Below are positions 16,968 to 24,712 of a DNA stretch of 42,528 nt, one piece after another. The translations under genes were made by a program, and so were the position numbers. How positions within the stretch are numbered: the stretch's first letter is position 1; every line of letters begins with the position of its first letter. The DNA comes from Comamonas suwonensis (GTDB lineage Bacteria > Pseudomonadota > Gammaproteobacteria > Burkholderiales > Burkholderiaceae_C), in assembly GCF_012844455.2 (NCBI RefSeq), contig NZ_JABBCQ020000024.1, positions 1-42,528 on the forward strand, given 5' to 3'. Below the pieces are notes generated by a model. The model had not been told where the DNA came from, searched no databases, and saw nothing but the letters and a program-made list of their open reading frames with translations.

Positions 16968-18149
16968 ATGACATCCCCTGTAGACACCAGCGTCAAACAT
17001 TTTTACAGCAGCATGCAAGGCGGGCCTGTGCTTGCAGGGCAAGCGGGTTCTTTGATTGCACTTCTGGATGCCTGCCTGGTCACCGGCTGGGGTCTCAAGG
17101 CCGTGGACAGTGCCGTCATTGCCAATGGCGTGTGCCGCATGAATTTCGCCAGCGGCAAGAGTGGGGGCGAGGTTGACGCCGTCATTCTTGTGGCGGGGGC
17201 ATCGCTTGCCGGTCTCAATGGTGAGCAGAGGATTACCGAGGTCAGCAGCACCTGGGTGGAGTTCAGGACGGCTTTGCCCGATGGTGCGGTCACCGGGTCG
17301 ATCAGTTTCAAGATGGCGGCAGCAGGCTGGAGCAAGCCATTTTCTGGCACCCACATCGCCGTATACCAAAGCCCGAACCCGCAAAGCACCAGGATGTTTG
17401 TGCGCGTAGATGACACCGGGACGGTGGAAGCCCGTTTGCGAGGCTACGAAACCATGACCGATGCCAGCACCGGTGCGGGCCTGTTCCCGCTAGATGGACA
17501 GATCAACGGCGGAGGCTACTTTAATAAATCTACCGCCGCTTCAGCCACTCCCGTCAAATGGCGGATCGTCGCCAACGATCGCAGCGTGTTTATCAACGTC
17601 GTTGGTTATTCAGGCTCTATTGCATCGGCAGAGTCTGGGCGCACAGTGTTTATCGGCGATTTCCAGGGCGGTAAACCGGGAGGGGATCCCTATGCTTTTT
17701 CAATCGGCTGTGGCTCGGCCGCTGGCTATAGCGTGACCCCCGGCACGTGCGATCAAAGTGGAGGGGTCAACCAGCTCGCTCCAAGAAGTTACACCGCACT
17801 GGGCGGGGCTATCTCACTGACTGCAGTCCCTGAGATCGGAACAGCCGGTGCCATATCGGGGCTTGATACCGCATTTGGCCCATTCCCCAACGTGATCGAC
17901 GGTGGGCTGCGTCTGTCAAGGCGACTGATGCTGGAGGGGGTGGCCCAACGCGGTGTTGTTCCGGGGTTGTACACCGTCCCGCAGAGCGCTGTGGGTGCAA
18001 TCATCGCCCCGTTGGCAAGGACACCCGGGCGGGGAGTTTTATCTGGCAGAAATCTGCTAGCCATTGGATGCGGGGCCGGTTCCCAGTTGTACCCATCTAT
18101 CTCTCTTGGCATCAGCTTCATCGATATCACAGGCCCATGGGACTACTGA
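16968..18149 (+). CDS. Putative tail protein, about 390 residues
   Basis: A 393-residue protein beginning MTSPVDTSVKHFYSSMQGG. The N-terminal half has LIALLDACLVTGWGLKAVD, a DGAVTGSISFKMAAAGWSK segment and VYQSPNPQSTRMFVRVDDTG. I recall similar hypothetical tail proteins from Burkholderiales phages. The C-terminal half is Gly/Ser-rich and beta-like (RTVFIGDFQGGKPGGDPYAF), ending in IDITGPWDY. No enzyme motif is visible. Gene order places it among baseplate or fibre proteins. It lies 25 bases after the large beta-repeat gene and 3 bases before the next. Confidence 0.65.
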   Translation: MTSPVDTSVKHFYSSMQGGPVLAGQAGSLIALLDACLVTGWGLKAVDSAVIANGVCRMNFASGKSGGEVDAVILVAGASLAGLNGEQRITEVSSTWVEFRTALPDGAVTGSISFKMAAAGWSKPFSGTHIAVYQSPNPQSTRMFVRVDDTGTVEARLRGYETMTDASTGAGLFPLDGQINGGGYFNKSTAASATPVKWRIVANDRSVFINVVGYSGSIASAESGRTVFIGDFQGGKPGGDPYAFSIGCGSAAGYSVTPGTCDQSGGVNQLAPRSYTALGGAISLTAVPEIGTAGAISGLDTAFGPFPNVIDGGLRLSRRLMLEGVAQRGVVPGLYTVPQSAVGAIIAPLARTPGRGVLSGRNLLAIGCGAGSQLYPSISLGISFIDITGPWDY

Positions 18150-18152
18150 ACC

Positions 18153-18557
18153 ATGGCCACCTATGAGACGCACTTGAGCCGGGCGGTGACGATCGGGACT
18201 GGCCCAGTCATCACCTATGGTCTCGCCTCACTGAGCCAAGCGGTCCATCAAAGTGTTGTATCGGGCGGCGTAGCCGACGCGATCACTGGAATGCTGGGCA
18301 AGGGTGTCGGGCGTGTATATGGCACCGTTGCTCGCAAGACCGACCCCGCCAATACCCCGCTCAAGCGCAAAGTACGCTTGCTGCGAGAACGTGACGGATT
18401 GGTAGTGCGCGAGACTTGGAGCGACGCCAACACCGGTCAGTACGAGTTCCGCTATATCGACGAGCTGCAAACCTGGACCGTAATCGCTTACGACTACGAG
18501 CAAAGCTTTAACGCAGTCATCGCGGATGGCATCACGCCGGAGATCATCCATGAGTGA
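18153..18557 (+). CDS. Small tail-region protein with beta-sandwich fold
   Basis: A 134-residue protein. After an Ala/Gly/Val-rich N-terminus (residues 1-50) comes VYGTVARKTDPANTPLKRK, VRLLRERDGLVVRETWSD and YEFRYIDELQTWTVIAYDY. This resembles the carboxypeptidase-regulatory-like beta-sandwich found in phage tail genes of Burkholderiales. It overlaps the next gene by 8 bases, so the two are probably translationally coupled. Function within the tail is unknown. Confidence 0.62.
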   Translation: MATYETHLSRAVTIGTGPVITYGLASLSQAVHQSVVSGGVADAITGMLGKGVGRVYGTVARKTDPANTPLKRKVRLLRERDGLVVRETWSDANTGQYEFRYIDELQTWTVIAYDYEQSFNAVIADGITPEIIHE

Positions 18558-18945
18558 TCTGCCTGAGTTCGATATCTCGGCAGCCCATGCGTTGGCTCGC
18601 CTGCAGGCCACGCTGGCCTTTGCTGACTCCGGCTCTGAAGCCTCGCGGATTGCGCTTTATGACTCTGCCGAGCAACTGCTGGTCACCCTGACGCTCACCA
18701 AACCCTGCGGCCAGATCACAGAAGCAGGCTATCTGCTGCTGACCCAGGCCAGCGGCGGCGGCGACATGATCCTGGCCAGTGGCCAAGCCGCCACAGGCGT
18801 CTGGGCTACCGGCGACGGCAAGCTGATCGGGCGCGGCCTGGTCACGGATGAGGTGGGAGCTGGGCACTTCAAGCTGCTGGGCAGCACCGGCACCCAGCTC
18901 TATGCGGGCGGCAAGGCCATCTTGGGCGAGACAAGGATAGCCTGA
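18550..18945 (+). CDS. Small hypothetical phage tail protein
   Basis: A 131-residue protein (MSDLPEFDISAAHALARL) starting inside the end of the previous gene. It has an N-terminal helix, then strand-like segments (ASRIALYDSAEQLLVTLTL, KLIGRGLVTDEVGAGHFKL). The overlap with both neighbours, 8 bases before and TGATG after, places it in one tightly coupled tail operon. No family recognised. Confidence 0.62.
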   Translation: MSDLPEFDISAAHALARLQATLAFADSGSEASRIALYDSAEQLLVTLTLTKPCGQITEAGYLLLTQASGGGDMILASGQAATGVWATGDGKLIGRGLVTDEVGAGHFKLLGSTGTQLYAGGKAILGETRIA

Positions 18946-20840
18946 TGGCAGCTGTCGACCTGATCTTTAACCGCGCCTTCAAGACCGGCAACCCGGTAGA
19001 GCTGGTGTTTGGCGATGTCGGTGGTGCGCCGTCCATCCCTGACGCCCAGATCGCTCTGGCTGCACGCATGCCTGGGCTTCGTATCCGGGCAGCCGTGCAT
19101 GTGCGCAAAGACCTGGTCGCCGCTGGCCGCATGCCTGGAGTGCGCTGCAAAGTGGGCGTGCGCTACAACACCGACACACCCCGGCCAGTGGTGGCCGAGG
19201 TAGCCGCCAGTGCCCAGCAGGCGCAGCCTGTGGCAGAGAGCTGGATCTCCAGCTGGCAAGACACGGATGCGCTGCCCGCAGGCTGGACGTCGACCGCCCA
19301 GGATGCCAAGCCCCTGCAGGAGCAGTTCGGCGTATCTTGGCAGGACGGCCAGCGGCAAGGGGTGGTCGTGCAGGGGCGGTTTAAGCAGGCGCGCCCTCTG
19401 CCTGGTGCAGCAACCCAGGCGCGCTGGCAGGAAGCCCAAAGCGTGCGCAAGGGGCTGCAGGCCTCAGCTGAGGATGCCGCGCCCGTGCGTGAGGGCTGGG
19501 CAGTGCGGTTTGAGGAAACCCTGCGAGACCGCCGACTGCTGCTGGAGACGTCTGCGCAGGATGCCGTCGGGCTGCAGCACCTTGTAACAGACGGAGCTGG
19601 TCCAGCGGTGCCACTGTACACGGCTTACTTGGCTCGCTACCAGCAGGCCATGAAGCCGCCAGCGGGCAAGTCGGTGCCCAAGCCGCCAGAGCCGGAAAAA
19701 CCCAGCTGCTATGAGCAGCTGGTGGGTGGCCCCATCCCATTACTGTTCTGCCGCTCCTGGGCCGTATCGGCAAATCTGCTGTTCATGTGCTGCAGGCCCG
19801 TCGGGCCTGAGCCGCAGCCCCAGTTCGTCATTCCTCTGCTGCCTGTCTATATGCAAGTCCACCACCTCACGGCGCATTTGCTGCCAAGCCTTGAGCCCGT
19901 AGTGCTCACTGACGTCACTATTTCTGCAGACGATGACAGCTACTGCTGGAGCCTGTCGGCCAACGGCCCCGAGCATCTGCTCGATCAGCTCGCTCCCGTG
20001 GGCGGGCTGCCGCAGCGGCTGCAGGTCGGCATCGACGGCATGCAGTTTGTGTTTGGCGTGACCAGCACCGCGCGCAGCCGCTCGTTTGACCGCCGCCGCG
20101 TGGCGGTGCAGGGCATCAGCGTCACTGCGATGCTGGGCAGCCCCTATATGCCCAAGCAGGCCTGGTTGTCTTCTTCGGTGGCCACGGCGCAACAACTGGC
20201 GGTGGCCGCGCTTGAATTTTCAGGCGTGAGCCTGGATTGGCAGATCCCCGACTGGCAAGTGCCCGCCGGTGCATGGAGCTTTCAGGGCACGCCGCTGCAG
20301 GCCGTGCTGCGTGTGGCCGATTCAGTCAATGCCGTGGTGCGAAGCCACCGTACGGCAGAGCAGTTGATCGTTGCGCCGCGCTACCCGGTGCTGCCCTGGG
20401 AGTGGGGTGCTGCAACACCTGATGTGCAAATGCCTGCGGCCGTCATCGTGACGGACGAGCTGCGCCCCGATCCGCGTGCCGAATACAACGCCATCTATGT
20501 CGCCGGCGGCAGCGTGGGCGGCGTGCTGGGCCATGTGGTGCGCATCCTCAGCGCCCGCGACAAGCTGGCCCCGCAGATTCAGGACGACCTCATCACCCAT
20601 GCCGATGCAGCCCGCATGCGCGGCAGCTGGGCGCTGGCCGCCAGCGGCAACAAGCTGCAGCACAGCATCAGCATGCCCGTGCTCACGGGCGGCACCAACC
20701 CGGGCATCTTGAACCCCGGCCAACTGCTGGAGGTGGCCGATACCGACGGCACCTGGCGCGGCCTGGTGCGCGGCGTCAGTGTCACGGCCTCCATGCCTCG
20801 CGTGCGTCAGCAGGTCACTGTCGAAAGGGTGGCCGCATGA
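18945..20840 (+). CDS. Baseplate hub-like tail protein with 14-residue repeats
   Basis: A 631-residue protein. Residues 1-85 form a unique head. Residues about 88-215 are an array of about nine units of 13-15 residues whose starts read S/R-W/A/F-Q/E-D/E (SWQDTDALPAGWTS, TAQDAKPLQEQFGV, RWQEAQSVRKGLQA, SAEDAAPVREGWAV, RFEETLRDRRLLLET, SAQDAVGLQHL). After a Pro-rich linker (near 235-255) the rest (about 300-630) resembles gp27-type hub proteins: RRRVAVQGISVTAMLGSPY, AWSFQGTPLQAVLRVADSV and a C-terminal RQQVTVERV. The hub is the ring at the tail tip that holds the spike. It overlaps both neighbours. Confidence 0.72.
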   Translation: MAAVDLIFNRAFKTGNPVELVFGDVGGAPSIPDAQIALAARMPGLRIRAAVHVRKDLVAAGRMPGVRCKVGVRYNTDTPRPVVAEVAASAQQAQPVAESWISSWQDTDALPAGWTSTAQDAKPLQEQFGVSWQDGQRQGVVVQGRFKQARPLPGAATQARWQEAQSVRKGLQASAEDAAPVREGWAVRFEETLRDRRLLLETSAQDAVGLQHLVTDGAGPAVPLYTAYLARYQQAMKPPAGKSVPKPPEPEKPSCYEQLVGGPIPLLFCRSWAVSANLLFMCCRPVGPEPQPQFVIPLLPVYMQVHHLTAHLLPSLEPVVLTDVTISADDDSYCWSLSANGPEHLLDQLAPVGGLPQRLQVGIDGMQFVFGVTSTARSRSFDRRRVAVQGISVTAMLGSPYMPKQAWLSSSVATAQQLAVAALEFSGVSLDWQIPDWQVPAGAWSFQGTPLQAVLRVADSVNAVVRSHRTAEQLIVAPRYPVLPWEWGAATPDVQMPAAVIVTDELRPDPRAEYNAIYVAGGSVGGVLGHVVRILSARDKLAPQIQDDLITHADAARMRGSWALAASGNKLQHSISMPVLTGGTNPGILNPGQLLEVADTDGTWRGLVRGVSVTASMPRVRQQVTVERVAA

Positions 20841-21073
20841 AGACCAACCTCTACAAACGCCTCAAGGCCCTGCTGCCTGACGACCCCGTGATGACCGGGC
20901 AGATCAGCGCCGTGTTTGCCGACGGCACGGCGCTGGTCGCGCTCGAAGGTGCCGCAGGACTGCTGCGCGTGCGTAACCCGCTGGCCACGGCCAATGGTGT
21001 GCGCGTCTATGTGCAGAGCGGTGCGGTCACCGGGCCAGCGCCTGCCATGCCCTATGTGCTGATTGAAGTCTGA
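20837..21073 (+). CDS. Small hub-associated protein
   Basis: A 78-residue protein (MKTNLYKRLKALLPDDP) with strands MTGQISAVFADGTALVAL, LLRVRN and GVRVYVQSGAVTGPAP. It may be an OB-like barrel. The start overlaps the hub stop by 4 bases (ATGA), which suggests the two are made in fixed ratio. The role is inferred only from position between hub and lysis genes. Confidence 0.65.
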   Translation: MKTNLYKRLKALLPDDPVMTGQISAVFADGTALVALEGAAGLLRVRNPLATANGVRVYVQSGAVTGPAPAMPYVLIEV

Positions 21074-21110
21074 ACGCGAAACAGGAAAGCGAATTCTGAA
21101 AGGAGAGGGA

Positions 21111-21407
21111 ATGGACGACTACGGCAACGAGCTGCCAGCCACCACGCTGCAGCAAGTCAACAAACGCTTTAACCAGGGGAGTGAGCGCATGGCAGCCATC
21201 GAGCGAGATCTCAAAGTTGCAACGCAAGAACTGCATGAACGCAATCAACAAATGGCGGAGCTACTGGAGTTCTTCACCGCCATGAAGGGTGCCTTCAAGG
21301 TGCTGAACTGGGTGGGCAAGGTGGCCAAACCTCTGGCGGCCATTGTCATGCTCGGCGGTGCCTGCGTGGGTTTCTGGACGGCTATCAAGGGAGGCGCAAG
21401 CCGATGA
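21111..21407 (+). CDS. Putative holin or holin-like membrane protein
   Basis: A 98-residue protein from ATG 21111, which has AGGAGAGGG just upstream. The first 60 residues are charged and helical (MAAIERDLKVATQELHERN); a single hydrophobic segment (PLAAIVMLGGACVGFWTAI) lies near the C-terminus. It lies directly before the lysozyme gene and overlaps it by 4 bases, the usual place for a holin. With only one membrane span it could be a class III-like pinholin or a regulator of lysis. Confidence 0.6.
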   Translation: MDDYGNELPATTLQQVNKRFNQGSERMAAIERDLKVATQELHERNQQMAELLEFFTAMKGAFKVLNWVGKVAKPLAAIVMLGGACVGFWTAIKGGASR

Positions 21408-21874
21408 ACTGGAAAGAAAAACTCATAGCCGCCATCGGTACCGGCGCGGTCGCTCTGGCCGTGCCCTTGGTGGCGAAGTACGAAGGGACCGTGCTGCGAA
21501 GCTACCGCGACCCGGTGGGCATCGTCACGGCTTGCACCGGCCATACCGGCCCTGAGCTCAAGATCGGGCAGACCTACACCCGCCAGCAGTGCGAGGACAT
21601 GCTCTACAAGGATCTGGCCAAACATGCCGATGCACTTGCCTGCGTCAGCCAGCCCTTGACTGATGGCCAGCGTGCCGCCTTTGTGAGCTTTGCTTTTAAC
21701 GTGGGTGAGGGCGCATTCTGCGGCAGCACCCTGGTGCGCAAGGCCAATGCGGGCGACATCGATGGCGCATGTGCCGAGCTATCGCGCTGGACCTATGCCG
21801 GTGGCAAGCAACTCCCCGGCCTGGTCAAACGTCGCGCGGCAGAGCGCCAATTGTGTGAGGCGGGGCTGGCATGA
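21404..21874 (+). CDS. SAR-type phage lysozyme (GH24 endolysin)
   Basis: A 156-residue muramidase. Residues 8-24 (AAIGTGAVALAVPLV) form a weakly hydrophobic signal-anchor-release segment. The T4-type catalytic triad is Glu27, Asp36 and Thr42 with the same 9 and 6 residue spacing as Glu11-Asp20-Thr26 of T4 lysozyme (KYEG...YRDPVGIVTACTGHT). QRAAFVSFAFNVGEGAFC and LVKRRAAERQLC complete the fold. Such endolysins are exported by Sec, sit inactive in the membrane and are released on depolarisation. It overlaps both the holin-like gene and Rz by 4 bases. Confidence 0.9.
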   Translation: MNWKEKLIAAIGTGAVALAVPLVAKYEGTVLRSYRDPVGIVTACTGHTGPELKIGQTYTRQQCEDMLYKDLAKHADALACVSQPLTDGQRAAFVSFAFNVGEGAFCGSTLVRKANAGDIDGACAELSRWTYAGGKQLPGLVKRRAAERQLCEAGLA

Positions 21875-22383
21875 CAGGCGCATCCCGTCTCTGGCCGTGG
21901 CTGGCCTTGGCCCTTGCGGGGCTGCTGGCCCTGCAGTCGCTCAGGCTGGCCAACGCTCAGCTGGAGCTGGCCAAGGTTGAGGTTTCTCAATCAAAACAGG
22001 CTCAATCCCAAGCACAACAAGCGCTAGCAGCTACAGAAAAGAAAGCGTCTGCCGTGCTTGGGCATGGCGCGGCCCAACAGGACAACACCCATGACTACAC
22101 GCAAAAACTGGCCGCTCTGGAAGCTGGTCGCACTGCTGATGCTGTCCGCATTGCAGGCCTGCAGCACGGCATCAGTGCCGCCGCCACCCGCAACGCCCAG
22201 CTTGCCGGTGACGCCGCTGCCTGCAGAAGTCTCGCAGATCAACACCAGCGACTCGCAGCCCTTGCTGGCGAAGGCGCGGGCGTGGTTGGCCAGCTTGTCG
22301 GATTGGTCGAGCGCAGAGACGCCCAGGTTAACGCCCTGATGGGGCAGGTGCAGGTGGACAGGCAGTTGCTTACCAGCCATTGA
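21871..22383 (+). CDS. Rz-like inner-membrane spanin
   Basis: A 170-residue protein with an N-terminal membrane anchor (residues 7-27, WLALALAGLLALQSLRLA) and a long periplasmic helix rich in Gln, Ala and Lys (EVSQSKQAQSQAQQALAA), the Rz design. Spanins fuse the inner and outer membranes in the last step of lysis. The start overlaps the lysozyme stop (ATGA). A second protein is encoded within it in another frame (22091-22339), as in lambda. Confidence 0.82.
   Translation: MTGASRLWPWLALALAGLLALQSLRLANAQLELAKVEVSQSKQAQSQAQQALAATEKKASAVLGHGAAQQDNTHDYTQKLAALEAGRTADAVRIAGLQHGISAAATRNAQLAGDAAACRSLADQHQRLAALAGEGAGVVGQLVGLVERRDAQVNALMGQVQVDRQLLTSH
22091..22339 (+). CDS. Nested Rz1-like outer-membrane spanin lipoprotein
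   Basis: Entirely inside Rz, in the +1 frame. From ATG 22091 (MTTRKNWPLWKLVALLML) it encodes about 82 residues with a lipoprotein signal: hydrophobic LVALLMLSALQAC, with LQAC as the lipobox, then a Pro-rich stretch (PPPPATPSLPVTPLP) typical of Rz1. An earlier ATG at 22058 would add 11 residues. Nested Rz/Rz1 pairs are known in lambda; the lipobox plus Pro-rich segment in the alternate frame is strong evidence. The ribosome site is weak, as is common for embedded Rz1. Confidence 0.82.
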   Translation: MTTRKNWPLWKLVALLMLSALQACSTASVPPPPATPSLPVTPLPAEVSQINTSDSQPLLAKARAWLASLSDWSSAETPRLTP

Positions 22384-22400
22384 GCGCACCCAGAAAAGGC

Positions 22401-22435
22401 GAAAGCCCCAAGCGTTACGACCGCCTGAGGCTTTC
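22401..22435 (+). terminator. Terminator after the lysis genes
   Basis: GAAAGCC (22401-22407) pairs perfectly with GGCTTTC (22429-22435), followed by TTTCC. The hairpin starts 17 bases after the Rz stop and plausibly ends the late transcript. Confidence 0.6.
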
Positions 22436-22475
22436 TTTCCCAACCCTTGCAAGACCAAGAATCAGAGCGTTGACG

Positions 22476-22625
22476 ATGTTTTTCAAAGTGACCGTCACCG
22501 CACCTTTGGACGCAGCCGCGGCCGACCGCTTTGCCCGCCGTATTGCTGTGGCCTACGTGCAGGTCGCACTGGGCATCACTTCCGCAGGGCTGGCGGGCCT
22601 GCTGCTGGCTATCCGCTGGTGGTGA
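22476..22625 (+). CDS. Small membrane peptide at the phage 3' border
   Basis: A 49-residue peptide (MFFKVTVTAPLDAAAAD...) with one C-terminal membrane span (GITSAGLAGLLLAIRWW). A longer frame reaches back to 22380, but it would cross the terminator. The gene ends 9 bases before the convergent usp gene. A degraded copy of its last about 37 bases recurs at 23977-24012, next to the second usp copy. Function unknown; it could be a leftover lysis-region gene. Confidence 0.45.
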   Translation: MFFKVTVTAPLDAAAADRFARRIAVAYVQVALGITSAGLAGLLLAIRWW

Positions 22626-23200
22626 AGCGCCGCCCTACACCACAGGCCGGTGCACCAGCACCGGAATGCTGCTGTTCACCAGCACGCGCTGTGTTTCGCT
22701 GCCCAGCAGAATGCCGGCGATGCCCTTGCGGCCGTGCGAAGCCATGCAGATCAGATCGCAATTGCTGTCCTTGGCCTGCTGGATGATGGCCTGGTGCACC
22801 GAAAAGTTCATGGTCCGTGCCGTCTTGCACTCCACGCCCTCGGCCTTGGCCATGTCCTGCACCGCTTGCAACACCTTGTCTGCCGTTTTTTCGGCGTCTT
22901 TGCGCAGTTCGCTGGGGTTGTAAGTCACCATCCCCTCGCTGGCATACATCAAGGCGGAATAATCCGGCATCACATACAGCACCGTCACTTCGGCGCCTTG
23001 CTCCTTGGCCAGTTGCAGGCCCGCGTGCAGCGCGGCCTCAGAGAGTTTTGAGCCGTCCGTAGGAATCAAAATGTGCTTGAACATTTCCAGCCTCCTTGCG
23101 CGCCAGCGCGTGTGTGGTTGCCAATCAATCCGACCGATTGCCGAATCCATACTCACACTCAAAGGCTGGCAATGCAACACCTGGAGTCAATATTCAGCAT
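22589..23200. repeat. usp duplication block, copy 1
   Basis: This block contains the 3' end of the small membrane-peptide gene, all of usp copy 1 and its upstream region. It is repeated with divergence at 23977-24596. Shared marks outside the gene include CTGGCGGGCCTG...TGGCTATCCGCT at the left end, CATACTCACACTC and TAATGCAACACC-like sequence (here CAATGCAACACC) at the right end. Confidence 0.7.
22635..23084 (-). CDS. Universal stress protein, UspA family (copy 1)
   Basis: A 149-residue protein from ATG 23084, with AAGGAGG upstream; the longer frame to 23180 has no ribosome site. It has the single Usp domain: MFKHILIPTDGSKLSEAAL with the nucleotide-contact Asp, and MASHGRKGIAGILLGSETQ, which matches the ATP-binding motif G-x2-G-x9-G(S/T) except that Ala replaces the first Gly. 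It ends SSIPVLVHRPVV. These proteins are induced by starvation or low oxygen and bind ATP or act as dimers. It is closely similar to the product at 24023-24478 and less so to that at 24713-25171. All three read on the - strand. Confidence 0.9.
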   Translation of the reverse strand: MFKHILIPTDGSKLSEAALHAGLQLAKEQGAEVTVLYVMPDYSALMYASEGMVTYNPSELRKDAEKTADKVLQAVQDMAKAEGVECKTARTMNFSVHQAIIQQAKDSNCDLICMASHGRKGIAGILLGSETQRVLVNSSIPVLVHRPVV

Positions 23201-23318
23201 ACCGCTCACACTTGATGAAGGATGGCTGAGGCTGTTCTGCGATAAGGCGCATCCTTAAGTGCCGGGGTTGGTTAGCATGGTGATGCCGTCTTCAGTCTTC
23301 GGATGGCAAGGAGGTCCT

Positions 23319-23876
23319 ATGCTCAACACGGATACCGTCGCGGAGAGGTTGCTTGGTGCCCCAGCAGATACTTTGGACGCAAGAGCGCTCAAGGTGGCTC
23401 AGCACATAGCCCGGCGCAAGCACATTTCACGCAACGTAGCTCAGGAGCTGGAGCAAACTCCGCCAACCTTGGGGCAGCGCGCAGCAGATGCCGTCGCAAC
23501 GTTTGGCGGGTCCTGGACCTTTGTGCTTCTATTTGGCGCAACGATGGTGGTGTGGGTTGGCCTCAACACGCTGCTGCTTTTGGCGCGCGGATCCACGTTT
23601 GACCCGTACCCCTACATTCTTCTGAACCTGTTTCTGTCCATGCTGGCAGCCATACAAGCGCCCATCATTCTGATGTCGCAGAACCGGCAGTCGGAAAAAG
23701 ACCGTATCCGGGGAGAGCATGACTACGAAGTCAACCTCAAGGCAGAGCTGGAGATCATGCTGCTGCACGAAAAAATAGATGAACTGCAGAAAACGCAATG
23801 GGGTGAACTCATCGCCATCCAGAGCGAACAGCTTCAGCTGCTCCGCCAACTTGCGGGCGGGCACCGGCCCCTGTAG
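23319..23876 (+). CDS. DUF1003 membrane protein
   Basis: A 185-residue protein from ATG 23319, with AAGGAGG 5 bases before. Two membrane spans lie near residues 72-92 (WTFVLLFGATMVVWVGLN) and 108-128 (YPYILLNLFLSMLAAIQAP), joined by DPYPYIL, then the conserved IILMSQNRQSEKDR and YEVNLKAELEIMLLHEKID segments of DUF1003. The role of this family is not established. It lies between two usp copies and points the opposite way, so it was either inserted between them or was there before the duplication. Confidence 0.85.
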   Translation: MLNTDTVAERLLGAPADTLDARALKVAQHIARRKHISRNVAQELEQTPPTLGQRAADAVATFGGSWTFVLLFGATMVVWVGLNTLLLLARGSTFDPYPYILLNLFLSMLAAIQAPIILMSQNRQSEKDRIRGEHDYEVNLKAELEIMLLHEKIDELQKTQWGELIAIQSEQLQLLRQLAGGHRPL

Positions 23877-23891
23877 TTATGCAGGTTACCC

Positions 23892-24012
23892 AAGCCAAAA
23901 CAGCCGCCAGCCCTTACTCCCCAAGTGCTGGCAGCTATCAATAAACGTAATGCGCAGCGTGCCTTCATCGGGGATGGGTGCTGGCGGGCCTGGTGTTGGC
24001 TATCCGCTCGTG
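23892..24012. other. Mosaic of two gene-end remnants
   Basis: Bases 23892-23973 resemble 25302-25391, the region just after and into the 3' end of rha copy 2, including a 23-base exact match (23950-23972 against 25368-25390). Bases 23977-24012 resemble the 3' end of the small membrane-peptide gene (22589-22625). Neither remnant encodes a full gene. The mosaic marks recombination between repeated ends. Confidence 0.6.
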
Positions 24013-24596
24013 GTGAGCCGTTTTACTCTTTGACCACCGGCCGGTGCACCAGCACCGGAATGCGGCTGTTGACCAGCACGCGCTGGGTTTCGCTGCCCAG
24101 CAGAATGCCGGCAATTCCCTTGCGCCCGTGCGATGCCATGCAGATCAGATCGCAGTTGCTTTCCTGCGCGGTCTTGATGATGGCCTGGTTGACGGAGAAA
24201 TCCGTCGCCCGCACCGTCTTGCAATTCACGCCTTCGGCTGCGGCAATATCGGTCGCGACCTTGAGCACCTTGTCGGCTTCCTTCTCGGCGCTCTTGGTCA
24301 TTTCTGTCGCGTTGTAGGCCATCAGGGCCTCAGAGCCGTAGATCATGGTGGCGTAATCCGGCATTACATACAGCGCCGTCACCTGTGCACCTTGTTCCTT
24401 GGCCAGTTGCAGGCCCGCGCGCAGTGCAGCCTCAGAGAGCTTCGAGCCATCCGTAGGAATCAAAATGTGCTTGAACATATACAGCCTCCTTGCGCGTCTG
24501 CGCGTGTGTGTAGTTGCCAGTCAATCCGAACGATTGCCTCACCCATACTCACACTCCGGGGCGGCTAATGCAACACCCCGAAGTGCGTATTCAGGC
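23977..24596. repeat. usp duplication block, copy 2
   Basis: Divergent copy of 22589-23200, in the same orientation, carrying usp copy 2. The promoter-side similarity extends to CATACTCACACTC and TAATGCAACACC near 24540-24575, so the duplication included the regulatory region. Confidence 0.7.
24023..24478 (-). CDS. Universal stress protein, UspA family (copy 2)
   Basis: A 151-residue Usp protein. It shares MFKHILIPTDGSKLSEAAL and SHGRKGIAGILLGSETQRV with copy 1, and differs most in the middle (MIYGSEALMAYNATEMTKS). The Walker-like Usp motif is complete apart from the first Gly (Ala). A ribosome site AAGGAGG lies upstream. High identity and a shared flank show that it arose by duplication with copy 1. 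Function presumably overlaps: a cytoplasmic ATP-binding stress protein. Confidence 0.9.
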   Translation of the reverse strand: MFKHILIPTDGSKLSEAALRAGLQLAKEQGAQVTALYVMPDYATMIYGSEALMAYNATEMTKSAEKEADKVLKVATDIAAAEGVNCKTVRATDFSVNQAIIKTAQESNCDLICMASHGRKGIAGILLGSETQRVLVNSRIPVLVHRPVVKE

Positions 24597-24712
24597 GTTT
24601 TCTTGATGGGAATCAAAGTCTTGAAGTTCAATCGAAAATGACATCAAGCCCATATCCATAAAGCGCTTGTAGCTATCAAAAAAAACGCATGAATGCCATG
24701 CGCCCCTGGCTG

